Shown here: positions 35,839 through 44,475 of the stretch, piece by piece
Position numbering within the stretch: position 1 is the first letter of the stretch
Layout of the letters: every line of letters begins with the position of its first letter
The notes under the pieces: model-generated
Databases searched by the model: none
What the model saw: only the letters and a program-made list of their open reading frames with translations
Told to the model about the DNA's origin: nothing
Made by a program: the position numbers and the translations under genes
Assembly: GCA_020718845.1 (NCBI GenBank)
Contig: DYRG01000010.1
Location: 1-64,000, forward strand
Direction of reading: 5' to 3'
Length of the DNA: 64,000 nucleotides
Origin: Thiomargarita sp.
GTDB taxonomy: Bacteria > Pseudomonadota > Gammaproteobacteria > Beggiatoales > Beggiatoaceae

Positions 35839-37278
35839 ATGTCGCCATATCACAAAATAATGAACGGTTTTAAACGCCTTTTAGGTCAAACACCAGAAAT
35901 CCCTCATTCGGAGAGTCGTTTGCCGTCAGAAGAAAGCATTTCTCATCCGCCGCGCATCATTTCTCGCAATGAGCATTGCATTTCTCGCCAACATATCAAC
36001 AAAAACGCAGTTCGGGTTTTATATCGTTTGAAAGATGCTCGATTTCAAGCCTTTCTCGTGGGTGGTGGTGTGCGTGATATGTTGCTCGGAATTATACCTA
36101 AAGATTTCGACATTGCAACTGATGCAACGCCAGAAGAAATAAGTGATTTGTTTCGTAATTGTCGATTGATTGGTCGACGCTTTAGATTAGCGCACGTTCA
36201 TTTTGGTGAGGAAATCATTGAAGTTGCTACCTTTCGAGCGCGGCACGAATCACATTTCCAACCCGATGACGATATTGAGAACCACGTCGATCAAGATCGG
36301 GTTTTTAAAAATGGTCGTTTAGTGCGTGATAATATTTATGGAACTTTTGAAGAAGATGCGTGGCGACGTGATTTCACAATCAATGCCCTTTATTATAATA
36401 TTTATGATTTCTCGGTTGTTGATTTTACGGGCGGCGTTGAGGATTTGAATGCGCGTTTAATTCGTTTAATTGGCGACCCATTACAACGTTATCAAGAAGA
36501 CCCCGTTCGAATGTTGAGAGCCATTCGATTCGCTGCGAAATTAGATTTCACTATTCATCCAGAAACCGCTGCATCCATTTATGATATGGGAAGACTTTTA
36601 AAAGATATTCCTAGCGCACGTTTATATGAAGAAGTCTTGAAATTGTTTTTAAGTGGACACGGTTGGAAAAGTTTTGAATTATTAGAACAATACAAATTAT
36701 TATTTTATTTGTTCCCACGTTTTGAAAAGAATCTAGCACAAGCAAAACCCTTAATTGAAATTGTTTTAAAAAATACCGATGAACGCAAACAACAACATTT
36801 AACCGTTTCTCCGGTATTTTTATTTGCTGCATTGTTATGGACAGCCGTCGAAGAAAGCGCAAAAACGCTTGAAAAAGAACAAGATATTAACTTTTTTGAG
36901 GCTTTGCATGAAGCAGCACATGAGGTTTCTCATCAACAACATAAACGGGTTGCAATTCCTCGACGCATTGTGTTAGGAATGAAAGAAATTTGGATGACGC
37001 AATCGCGTTTAGAACAAGCATGGAAAAGCAAAAAAGCCTTAGTGTTAGTTAATCAACCCCGCTTTCGAGCCGCTTTTGATTTCTTAACGTTGAGAGCAAA
37101 AATAAATCCAGATTTGAAAGAAATGGTAGATTTCTGGGAAACCTTATTTTTAGCCGCACCCACTGAAAGAATTCAGCTTTTAAATCCACCACCACTTCCT
37201 CAACCAGAAGCTGCACCAAAACGTAAAAAACGGCGGCGAAATTATTTTAAGAAAAAAACAACTGCAACAATTAACTAA
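35839..37278 (+). CDS. pcnB: Poly(A) polymerase I
   Basis: 479-aa nucleotidyltransferase that adds 3' poly(A) tails to RNAs and promotes decay. FLVGGGVRDMLLG and PKDFDIATDATPEEI carry the catalytic acids; RRFRLAHVHFG, RRDFTINALYYNI and DPVRMLRAIRFAAKLDF are class II family motifs. The basic C-terminus (PKRKKRRRNYFKKK) is PcnB-like and separates it from CCA-adding enzymes, though these are close relatives. The ATG at 35839 is used; a TTG at 35830 is possible. folK, a frequent downstream neighbour, is absent. Confidence 0.93.
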   Translation: MSPYHKIMNGFKRLLGQTPEIPHSESRLPSEESISHPPRIISRNEHCISRQHINKNAVRVLYRLKDARFQAFLVGGGVRDMLLGIIPKDFDIATDATPEEISDLFRNCRLIGRRFRLAHVHFGEEIIEVATFRARHESHFQPDDDIENHVDQDRVFKNGRLVRDNIYGTFEEDAWRRDFTINALYYNIYDFSVVDFTGGVEDLNARLIRLIGDPLQRYQEDPVRMLRAIRFAAKLDFTIHPETAASIYDMGRLLKDIPSARLYEEVLKLFLSGHGWKSFELLEQYKLLFYLFPRFEKNLAQAKPLIEIVLKNTDERKQQHLTVSPVFLFAALLWTAVEESAKTLEKEQDINFFEALHEAAHEVSHQQHKRVAIPRRIVLGMKEIWMTQSRLEQAWKSKKALVLVNQPRFRAAFDFLTLRAKINPDLKEMVDFWETLFLAAPTERIQLLNPPPLPQPEAAPKRKKRRRNYFKKKTTATIN

Positions 37279-37302
37279 AGAACCAAATATAGGAACACCA
37301 TA

Positions 37303-37509
37303 ATGTCAATATCGACATTTCACAACCAACGTGGTGCAAGTAATTTTCTATTCATTGTCGCATTTGCAATTATTTTAACCTTAGCGGCAACACTTTTCTT
37401 GTATTTTGAATTTAAAAATATTGAAAATACGGGCATTCAAGTTACACCAGATGCTAAACAACTTTCAGAGCAAGAAAAAAAGGCTTTGTTAGAGAAACTG
37501 CGTAAATAA
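37303..37509 (+). CDS. Small single-pass membrane protein (hypothetical)
   Basis: 68-aa protein: a short polar N-terminus with HNQRGASNF, one hydrophobic segment (residues 15-35, FLFIVAFAIILTLAATLFLYF), then a charged periplasmic or cytoplasmic tail ending EQEKKALLEKLRK. The Q-R-G followed by a hydrophobic stretch faintly recalls a prepilin leader, but the Glu at +5 is missing. First of three small genes of unknown function between pcnB and the PLP homeostasis gene, all on one strand with short gaps. Confidence 0.55.
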   Translation: MSISTFHNQRGASNFLFIVAFAIILTLAATLFLYFEFKNIENTGIQVTPDAKQLSEQEKKALLEKLRK

Positions 37510-37521
37510 TGGTATAACATC

Positions 37522-37737
37522 ATGGCAGAAGAGCAGAAATCTATTACACTAAAAAATTTTATATTTCTACTGGTTATTGGAATACTCACAATGTCGTTTA
37601 TTTTCGATAAAATTCAAAAGAAACTAATGCCTTCTGATCCACTAAAAGCCGCGCCTAAAAAATCTGAAGAAAATACCGCTAAAATAGAATTAAATAAACC
37701 AGAGAAAAAAAACGATAATGCTCCAAAAAAAAAATGA
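37522..37737 (+). CDS. Small membrane protein with charged tail (hypothetical)
   Basis: 71-aa protein: ten polar residues, one membrane segment (residues 11-29, NFIFLLVIGILTMSFIF), then a Lys/Glu/Pro-rich tail (KKSEENTAKIELNKPEKKND...). Topology is probably N-in. It follows the previous small gene by 12 bp and overlaps the next by 20 bp. No family recognised. Confidence 0.5.
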   Translation: MAEEQKSITLKNFIFLLVIGILTMSFIFDKIQKKLMPSDPLKAAPKKSEENTAKIELNKPEKKNDNAPKKK

Positions 37738-38056
37738 AGAACTCAATAAAACAAAATCAACTTTAACGTGGTCGAAATTTAGTCAAAAATTTCAACATTT
37801 CGAAAATAAACGCCAAGAGGTTTTAACTCAGCTTGAACAAAAACTTCCCAATAACCCGCCCAACAAAACAATTTCTTCATTACAAACCCATGAACTTCAA
37901 ATACCAATCAATAATGAAATCGATGAAGAAGAAAAGACTTCGTGGGGAAAAGTGATTCAAGATTGGCAGCAACTTAATGAACAACAACAACGTCTTTCTA
38001 AATCTAATGCAATAGATGAGCAACCATCCAAGAAAAACACCGAAGAAAATCAATAG
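37718..38056 (+). CDS. Small charged cytoplasmic protein (hypothetical)
   Basis: 112-aa hydrophilic protein rich in Gln, Glu, Lys and Asn, with helical stretches (SQKFQHFENKRQEVLTQLEQKL and WGKVIQDWQQLNEQQQRLSK) that could form a coiled coil. No membrane segment. It overlaps the gene before it by 20 bp and ends 8 bp before the PLP homeostasis gene, so it belongs to the same transcription unit. Unknown function; it may act with the two membrane proteins before it. Confidence 0.45.
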   Translation: MLQKKNEELNKTKSTLTWSKFSQKFQHFENKRQEVLTQLEQKLPNNPPNKTISSLQTHELQIPINNEIDEEEKTSWGKVIQDWQQLNEQQQRLSKSNAIDEQPSKKNTEENQ

Positions 38057-38064
38057 GAAAAAAC

Positions 38065-38775
38065 ATGACAGAATTAACCCAATCCGTACAAAATATTTTA
38101 AAGGAAATAACTCAAATATCTCAGCAAAATCAACGAGATATAAATGAAATAACGTTAGTTGCAGTGAGTAAAACAAAACCTATTGAAGCAATTGTAAAAG
38201 CATACGAAGCGGGGTTACGACATTTTGGAGAAAACCGCGCCGAGGAATTAAAGAAAAAAGCCCAAACTTTAGCGCATTTGACGGATATAAAATGGCATTT
38301 CATTGGACATTTGCAAAGTCGTCAAAGCAAGCCTGTTGCAAAATATGCGCATTATTTTCATGCGGTTGATCGAGTTAAAATTGCAGAACGGCTTTCTTCG
38401 CAATTAGATCATGTTTTGCCGATATTTATTGAAGTGAATTTATCGGGTGAGGAAAGTAAAGCGGGTTTTGATTTGAAATATTGGGAAACTTCCGAAGAAC
38501 AACGCCAAGTCTTTTTGAGTGCAATTCAAACAATAATGTCATTGAAAAATATTCAAATTAAAGGTTTGATGACAATGGCAGCTTTTGAAGCATCTGAATC
38601 GACTATTCGTAATGTTTTCAAACGCTTAAAAAATCTCATGATCTGGCTTAATACAATTTTTCCTCATTTGCAAGCGACTGATTTATCAATGGGAATGAGC
38701 AATGATTTTCATATTGCAATTGAAGAAGGTGCTACTTATATTCGAATTGGCAGCGCAATTTTTGGAGAACGCTAA
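38065..38775 (+). CDS. yggS: YggS/PLPBP family pyridoxal-phosphate homeostasis protein
   Basis: 236-aa TIM-barrel protein that carries PLP on a lysine and helps keep free PLP and amino-acid pools in balance. ITLVAVSKTKPIEAI holds the PLP lysine, followed by YEAGLRHFGENRAEELKKK, WHFIGHLQSRQSK, VNLSGEESKAGF, KGLMTMAA and LSMGMSNDFHIAIEEGATYIRIGSAIFG, all family signatures. Length is typical. It is usually linked to proC/pilT; here it ends a run of small unknown genes. Confidence 0.96.
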   Translation: MTELTQSVQNILKEITQISQQNQRDINEITLVAVSKTKPIEAIVKAYEAGLRHFGENRAEELKKKAQTLAHLTDIKWHFIGHLQSRQSKPVAKYAHYFHAVDRVKIAERLSSQLDHVLPIFIEVNLSGEESKAGFDLKYWETSEEQRQVFLSAIQTIMSLKNIQIKGLMTMAAFEASESTIRNVFKRLKNLMIWLNTIFPHLQATDLSMGMSNDFHIAIEEGATYIRIGSAIFGER

Positions 38776-38883
38776 GTTTCTTTGGTGTTAGAAATGAGCA
38801 GAAATTAAAAATTAGAAATTTTTACTTAAAACTCATCAAAAAATCCATTATCATGTTGGTTTTTCATATCAAATTGTGTCGCT

Positions 38884-39360
38884 ATGAAAACCGTCAGAGA
38901 ACGCATCATTGAAACCATCGTCGCGCAGTTAGAAAACATCAATATAAACAACGGTTACGAAAATACCTTAGGCGAAGGACGTATTTATCGTGGCATTCCA
39001 GTGATTCGCCGAAAATACCCGCCGCCCGTCGGATCAATCTGGGAATTACCCGAAAAATGTGAACGAAATCAATTTGGTGGAACGATTCATCGATTATTAA
39101 TTCGCATCGAAGCAATGGTCGAAACCGCCGTCGGACGCGATCCCGCTTCCACTGCCAACGGTTTGCTCGGCGACATCACCAAAGCCTTAATGCTCTCCGA
39201 CATCGCCGCCGAACCCTTAGTTGATGATTTACAAGATGTTGCAGCCGAAATCATGTATTTCGACGACGATGAATTATCCCTTTTCGCCGCCGTTTCGCTT
39301 GATTTTGAAATCCGCTACGTCACCGAATGGGGCAATCCTTACACCCCTCATAATTATTAA
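38884..39360 (+). CDS. Phage-tail-like hypothetical protein
   Basis: 158-aa protein. MKTVRERIIETIVAQLENI, GRIYRGIPVIRRKYPPPVGSIWELPEKCE, HRLLIRIEAMVE, STANGLLGDITKALM and LDFEIRYVTEWGNPYT follow the pattern of small phage tail/terminator-like proteins that start with an R-E-x-I-L-x-A-L helix and end in a beta strand. No other phage gene is near, so it is a solitary or domesticated copy. It is more GC-rich than the glycosyltransferase gene next to it. Assignment rests on overall pattern only. Confidence 0.45.
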   Translation: MKTVRERIIETIVAQLENININNGYENTLGEGRIYRGIPVIRRKYPPPVGSIWELPEKCERNQFGGTIHRLLIRIEAMVETAVGRDPASTANGLLGDITKALMLSDIAAEPLVDDLQDVAAEIMYFDDDELSLFAAVSLDFEIRYVTEWGNPYTPHNY

Positions 39361-39501
39361 TAAACATTTGATTTATATGTATTTTTTGCGAACAACTCGG
39401 TGTTTATCTATGTTAAAAGTTACATCCGATGTAATGTTGCTATATCTGAATACACTATAGAAAATAGTCTAACCCATTATTTAACATGGCAAAAATAACA
39501 T

Positions 39502-40449
39502 ATGACAAATGAACTAATTGAAGTTTCCCTTGTCGTACCGATGTACAACGAAGAAGAAAATATTGCACATTTTTTTGAACGAGTTGAAAGCATTTTCCAA
39601 CAATTAAACATTTCTTATGAAATTATTTGTGTGAATGATGGAAGTAAAGACAAAACTTTGGAATTATTAGTAGAACATCATCAACGTAATCAATATATTA
39701 AAATTGTTGATTTATCTCGTAATTTTGGAAAAGAAATCGCTTTAAGTGCTGGTTTAGATTATTGCAACGGTGCGACAGTTGTTCCAATTGACGCAGATTT
39801 ACAAGACCCGCCAGAATTAATCCCAGAAATGTTAGAAAAATGGCGCGAAGGGTTTGATGTAGTGTATGCAACTCGCAAAGTTCGTAAGGGAGAAACAATT
39901 ACCAAACGTGCCACCGCTGGTATATTTTATAAAATGCTAAATAAAGTGAGTGAAATCGATATCCCAGCAAATACGGGTGATTTTCGTTTAATGGATAAGA
40001 AAGTTGTTGACGCATTAAAGAAACTCCCAGAGAAAAATCGTTTTATGAAAGGTTTATTTGCGTGGGTAGGATTTAAATCAACTGCTATTTATTATGATCG
40101 TGATCCGCGTTATGCTGGAAATACCAGTTGGAATTATTTCAAATTGTGGCGTTTAGCAATTGAAGGAATTACTTCATTTAGTGCATTGCCTCTCGTTATT
40201 TGGGCTTATGTTGGTGCATTTCTTTCTTTCGGAGCGTTTCTTTATGCCTCATTTCTAATTTTGCGGACGCTGATTTTGGGAATTGAATTACCAGGCTATG
40301 CGTCGATTATGGTTGCTATGTTATTTCTCGGCGGGATTCAATTGCTTAGTTTAGGTATTATTGGAGAATATTTGAGCCGTGTTTATACAGAAGTAAAAAA
40401 TCGCCCTTTATATTTAGTGAAAAAATTACATGGTTTTAAGGAAAGTTAG
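39502..40449 (+). CDS. Family 2 glycosyltransferase, DPM1/GtrB-like
   Basis: 315-aa enzyme that probably loads a sugar onto undecaprenyl phosphate. Catalytic part: SLVVPMYNEEENI, CVNDGSKDKTLELL, and the DADLQDPPELI metal/donor site; then two membrane helices near the C-terminus (about residues 230-255 and 265-290) ending in LSRVYTEVKNRPLYLVKK, the usual GtrB/ArnC-type tail. Such enzymes supply lipid-linked sugars to GT-C enzymes like the one at 42118. First gene of a glycan-modification cluster. Confidence 0.92.
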   Translation: MTNELIEVSLVVPMYNEEENIAHFFERVESIFQQLNISYEIICVNDGSKDKTLELLVEHHQRNQYIKIVDLSRNFGKEIALSAGLDYCNGATVVPIDADLQDPPELIPEMLEKWREGFDVVYATRKVRKGETITKRATAGIFYKMLNKVSEIDIPANTGDFRLMDKKVVDALKKLPEKNRFMKGLFAWVGFKSTAIYYDRDPRYAGNTSWNYFKLWRLAIEGITSFSALPLVIWAYVGAFLSFGAFLYASFLILRTLILGIELPGYASIMVAMLFLGGIQLLSLGIIGEYLSRVYTEVKNRPLYLVKKLHGFKES

Positions 40450-40452
40450 TTT

Positions 40453-41184
40453 ATGGACGCGCAACTTTATCTACAAATGGCTGAATTTGAGCAAACGCAT
40501 TGGTGGTTTGTTGGAAGAAGAGTAATTATTGAATCCTTCATTAAGAGATTGCAATTGCCAAAAGATATTAAAATATTAGAAGCGGGTTGTGGAACGGGTG
40601 GAAATTTACTTATGTTATCCAAATATGGAGAGGTTTCTGCGTTTGAACTTAATGAAGAAGCGCAGGTTTTAGCACAACGTTACCAAATCGCAAATGTTAA
40701 ATCAGGTGTATTACCAGATCAAATACCCTTTTCTGAACAACAATTTGATATAATTATTTTATTAGATGTTTTGGAACATTTAGAACATGATTTGGCAGGA
40801 CTTCAGGCACTTTATAAGCGATTAAAAACGGGAGGATATTTGATTTTAACTGTTCCTGCCTTGCCTATTTTATGGAGTGAACATGATGTTCAACACCATC
40901 ATTTCAGGCGTTATACTAAAAAACAATTAATTGAACAGGCTAAAAAGGCTGGCTTTGAAATTAAAAGAGCAAGTTATTTTAATTTTTTTCTATTTCCTGC
41001 TATTTTAGCTGTTAGATTATTACAAAAACTGTTCAAGAAAAAAGCCCAAAATGATTTATCTTTATCACCAATATGGATAAATAATTTGCTTGTTAAATTA
41101 TTTGGTAGTGAAAGTTTTTTATTAAAACATATATCATTACCCATTGGTGTATCTTTGGTATTAACTGTAATGAGGAATAATTAA
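40453..41184 (+). CDS. Class I SAM-dependent methyltransferase
   Basis: 243-aa methyltransferase: EFEQTHWWFVGRRVIIE at the N-terminus, SAM-binding ILEAGCGTGGNLLMLSKYG (motif I), IILLDVLEHLEHD, and GGYLILTVPALPILWSEHD. The HWWF start is typical of methyltransferases in cell-surface polysaccharide clusters. A C-terminal hydrophobic stretch (about residues 177-195) may attach it to the membrane. It starts 3 bp after the GT2 gene. Substrate unknown, probably a sugar or lipid intermediate. Confidence 0.85.
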   Translation: MDAQLYLQMAEFEQTHWWFVGRRVIIESFIKRLQLPKDIKILEAGCGTGGNLLMLSKYGEVSAFELNEEAQVLAQRYQIANVKSGVLPDQIPFSEQQFDIIILLDVLEHLEHDLAGLQALYKRLKTGGYLILTVPALPILWSEHDVQHHHFRRYTKKQLIEQAKKAGFEIKRASYFNFFLFPAILAVRLLQKLFKKKAQNDLSLSPIWINNLLVKLFGSESFLLKHISLPIGVSLVLTVMRNN

Positions 41185-41191
41185 AAATATT

Positions 41192-41956
41192 ATGGCTACA
41201 AATCAGGAGCTAGTTGAATTACAAAAAACGATCTATGAATCTAAAAATCCTACACGGCGTTGGCTACACTGTCTTCGACGTGATTGGTTGTTGAAAAAAA
41301 TAGAGGAATATAGCTTAAAATATGATACTGAAAATTCTTTAGAAGTGGGACCAGGTAGTGGATTATATTTACCTTATCTTTCAACGAATTATTTTAATGT
41401 GTTAGCTGTGGATATAGAAAATGCTTATTTAGAACACGCAAAAATAGTACAATCTCAGCATTCTAATTTACATCTTAAAATAGATGATATGACTTGTTCG
41501 AGTTTGGCAACGAATAGTTTTGATTTTATACTTTGTTCAGAGGTAGTAGAACATACATTAAAGTCTCAAGAAATGATTCAAGAAATGTTTAGAATTCTTA
41601 AGCCAAATGGTATTTTATTACTATCGACACCACAGCCATATAGCTTTTTAGAATTAACTGCAAAAATCGCATTTCTTCCAGGTATAATACAAATAGTTCG
41701 TTTTATTTATAATGAACCAATTATCGAAACAGGACATATCAACCTAATGTCTGAAAAGGTTATTACCCAACAGATTGCTAATGCTGGATTTTCTATATTA
41801 GAAACGCATAAAACTGGCTTTTATATACCCTTATTGGCTGAACTAACGGGTCATATTGGGTTAAATATTGAAAAATGGTTTGCGCAAAAACTTTATAAAA
41901 CACCATTAGATTGGATGTTATGGACACAATATTATGTACTTCAAAAACCTACTTAG
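41192..41956 (+). CDS. Class I SAM-dependent methyltransferase
   Basis: 254-aa methyltransferase with motif I NSLEVGPGSGLYLPYLS, acidic VLAVDIENAYLEHA, FDFILCSEVVEHT and LKPNGILLLSTPQPYS. No membrane anchor is obvious. Although it follows the previous methyltransferase by 7 bp, the two are only distantly similar, so they may act at different steps on the same glycan or lipid. Very AT-rich, suggesting transfer. Confidence 0.83.
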   Translation: MATNQELVELQKTIYESKNPTRRWLHCLRRDWLLKKIEEYSLKYDTENSLEVGPGSGLYLPYLSTNYFNVLAVDIENAYLEHAKIVQSQHSNLHLKIDDMTCSSLATNSFDFILCSEVVEHTLKSQEMIQEMFRILKPNGILLLSTPQPYSFLELTAKIAFLPGIIQIVRFIYNEPIIETGHINLMSEKVITQQIANAGFSILETHKTGFYIPLLAELTGHIGLNIEKWFAQKLYKTPLDWMLWTQYYVLQKPT

Positions 41957-42117
41957 TTTTTCATGAAGACGAGAATAGTGGTACAGAATAGGAGATGATG
42001 TAATGAAATTTTCATTTAATTACATAAAAAACTAATTCAATATTTTTATTATTTAAAATTTGCTAAGTCACCGCGTGAAGCAGTCATTACTCCCTCGTAA
42101 CTATTGAAGAACTTTTT

Positions 42118-43602
42118 ATGGAAAAAATAAAACAACTTTGGCTAATTAGCATTTTAATAGCCATTATTATTGGAAGTGGATTACGTTTCTATCATTTAGG
42201 AGAACGGAGTTTATCCAGCGGGGAAATTTACTCGGTTGCATTAGCAAGTATGGTTGGAAAAAATAATGATTCTTTTCTTCCAGAAATAAAACATCCTCAT
42301 CTATTAACGCTCGAAGATAATTTCTGGACATGGAAATTAACTGATCCGCATCCGCCTTTGTATGATGTATTTCTCGCGGGTTGGGTGAAAATCGCAGGAA
42401 CGTCCGATTTTGCAGTGCGTTTGCCAAGCGTTTTGTTTGGTATTTTTCTCTTAATATATAGTTTTTTTAGATTAAGAAAAATATTACCCATTGAAACGCT
42501 TTTTTATTATATTGCTTGGTTAAGTTTATCTTTAATATTAATTCGTTATGCTCAAGAGTCTCGACCTTATGGTTTAACAGCTTTATTTAGCGGGATGCTT
42601 ACTGTTGAATTTGCACGACTTTTTCTTAGAAATTTTCAAGATTTTACGCCGATTTCTTGGCAATTTATAATAATTGCTTTGATTTTATCATATAGCCATT
42701 TCTATGGATTGTTATTAGCTGGTATTTTTAGTGTATGGATAAGTTTTAATATTTTATGGCGACGAAACTATAAAGAGTTTCTCAAATTTATATTACTTGG
42801 AATTGGGATTTTTCCTTTAATCATAAGTATTATTCATGTTAAACAATATGTTATTACTTTACATCCATTAGATTCTATGTTCAATTTTGATAAAATGTTT
42901 TTTGTAAGTTTAAGCCAAGTTTTTGAAAATATCTTGCCTAAATTAGGATTTTTTGTATTTTTTATTGTTTGTATTAGCTTATTTTTTATTATTAAGAATC
43001 AGATAAAAAAACCAATAATTTATTTAAGTTTAACATTACTTGCAATTACATTGTTATTCGTTTTACTAATGACCATTGGAATGCAAGGTAAAAATGGTTG
43101 GATTGGACGATATTTTATTGCTGGTGTTCCCGTTTTAATATTAGGAGTGAGTATTTTACTCACAGAGATTAAAGCAAATGTATTACTAAAATCTATTTTT
43201 CTTATCGTATTGCTTTGTTTTCCTTTATGTGAAACATGGGGAAATATTCATAAAAAACATCCATACAGAGAGGCATCTCAATTTGTTGGACAACATATCA
43301 CAGATAAAGATATTTTATTAACAAACTGGAAAGCTAATTTTATTCTCTACTTACATTATTTACAGCCGTATGGAAGAACACAAGCTAATAATAAAACAAT
43401 ACCTTTCAATAATAATGAAATTACACCCACTAATTGCCAACTTTTAAGAAACCAGTTACAACAGGGAATGAAAGTGTTTTTGTATTATCATATGTCAGAT
43501 AAAGATTCGATCAAACAATTATTAGAAATGTGTCAATTTCCTAAAAATAAAGTGACCGAGACAGTCTTTAATTATCTGGGTGTAACTATTTACCAACAAT
43601 AG
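42118..43602 (+). CDS. GT39/ArnT-like integral membrane glycosyltransferase
   Basis: 494-aa GT-C fold protein with about ten membrane segments, expected to move a sugar from a lipid carrier to an acceptor on the periplasmic side. N-terminal loop GLRFYHLGERSLSSGEIYS matches the first periplasmic loop of PMT/ArnT-type enzymes, but the usual Asp-Glu reads Gly-Glu. DPHPPLYDVFLAGWVKIAGTSDFAVRLPSVLFG and YAQESRPYGLTALF are typical. The C-terminal 100 residues form a soluble periplasmic part. It fits with the GT2 enzyme at 39502 as donor maker. Confidence 0.82.
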   Translation: MEKIKQLWLISILIAIIIGSGLRFYHLGERSLSSGEIYSVALASMVGKNNDSFLPEIKHPHLLTLEDNFWTWKLTDPHPPLYDVFLAGWVKIAGTSDFAVRLPSVLFGIFLLIYSFFRLRKILPIETLFYYIAWLSLSLILIRYAQESRPYGLTALFSGMLTVEFARLFLRNFQDFTPISWQFIIIALILSYSHFYGLLLAGIFSVWISFNILWRRNYKEFLKFILLGIGIFPLIISIIHVKQYVITLHPLDSMFNFDKMFFVSLSQVFENILPKLGFFVFFIVCISLFFIIKNQIKKPIIYLSLTLLAITLLFVLLMTIGMQGKNGWIGRYFIAGVPVLILGVSILLTEIKANVLLKSIFLIVLLCFPLCETWGNIHKKHPYREASQFVGQHITDKDILLTNWKANFILYLHYLQPYGRTQANNKTIPFNNNEITPTNCQLLRNQLQQGMKVFLYYHMSDKDSIKQLLEMCQFPKNKVTETVFNYLGVTIYQQ

Positions 43603-43612
43603 GAGAGAAAAA

Positions 43613-44212
43613 ATGTACGTTTCAACGGTTTCAGAACATTTGCAATCACGATTAGTTCAGTATTATCGTTGGTTAAGAAATCATGGTTTAAATGATTCGC
43701 ATAGTGGTAATGCATCAGTAAAAATTGGTGAGGAAGTTTGGATTACACCAACTAATGCGTGTGCAGATAGTTTAACCGAGCAACAACTCATTAAATGTTA
43801 TGTAGGAAAACCACCGACAAAAGGTGCATCTTCTGATTCAACATTGCATTTGAAAGTGTATGAAAAAAATCCTCAAACAAACGCAGTTTTACACGCACAT
43901 GGTGCTTATTCTGTGGCGATTACAATGGATGGAAAAGATTTCTATCCGATTGATTTTGAAGGACAATATTATTTTGGAGAAAAAATCACCGTTTTAAGTG
44001 TTCCTTATCGAGATCAATTCACCAAAGCTCATGAATTAGCCGCAGAAATTCTTGCAGAGAAACCGATTGTGATTATGCGAGGTCATGGGGTTTATGCGCA
44101 GGCAGAGAGCTTACAAATGGCATACAAATGGTTAAGTTCATTAGAACTGTCTGCCAAAACAACTTTTCTCGCCCGCCAATATGGTTTCAAAGGCGATCCC
44201 ACATTGCTTTGA
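43613..44212 (+). CDS. Class II aldolase/adducin-like protein
   Basis: 199-aa zinc enzyme of the L-fuculose-phosphate aldolase / L-ribulose-5-phosphate epimerase fold. Zinc ligands: the H-x-H in AVLHAHGAYSV and the His in IVIMRGHGVYAQA; GLNDSHSGNASVKIGEEVWITPTN binds substrate phosphate. An Asp/Glu base may be in IDFEGQYYFG. Substrate cannot be fixed; sugar-phosphate aldolase and methylthioribulose-1-phosphate dehydratase are both possible. It follows the GT39 gene by 10 bp, so it may provide a sugar precursor. Confidence 0.8.
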   Translation: MYVSTVSEHLQSRLVQYYRWLRNHGLNDSHSGNASVKIGEEVWITPTNACADSLTEQQLIKCYVGKPPTKGASSDSTLHLKVYEKNPQTNAVLHAHGAYSVAITMDGKDFYPIDFEGQYYFGEKITVLSVPYRDQFTKAHELAAEILAEKPIVIMRGHGVYAQAESLQMAYKWLSSLELSAKTTFLARQYGFKGDPTLL

Positions 44213-44475
44213 TTGAATGAGAGGAAAAGTAGCGCTGTAAAATAGGGTAAGAATGTTTGTTCAGAAAGTAGCAAGATACGCATCGATAAAATAAAAAATA
44301 ACCCAAAATGATTAATTTTTTTCTCAAAAAAACTGAGCACTTGTTCTTAACCCTAGAAAGTTTTATTTGAATTATAGCTTTCTTTATCACACCATGTACA
44401 GATAGGTTGATGTACAAACCCAAATGAAATGTTGGAGTTACAGTCTAGCCTACGAAATGTTTTATTGTATAGATT

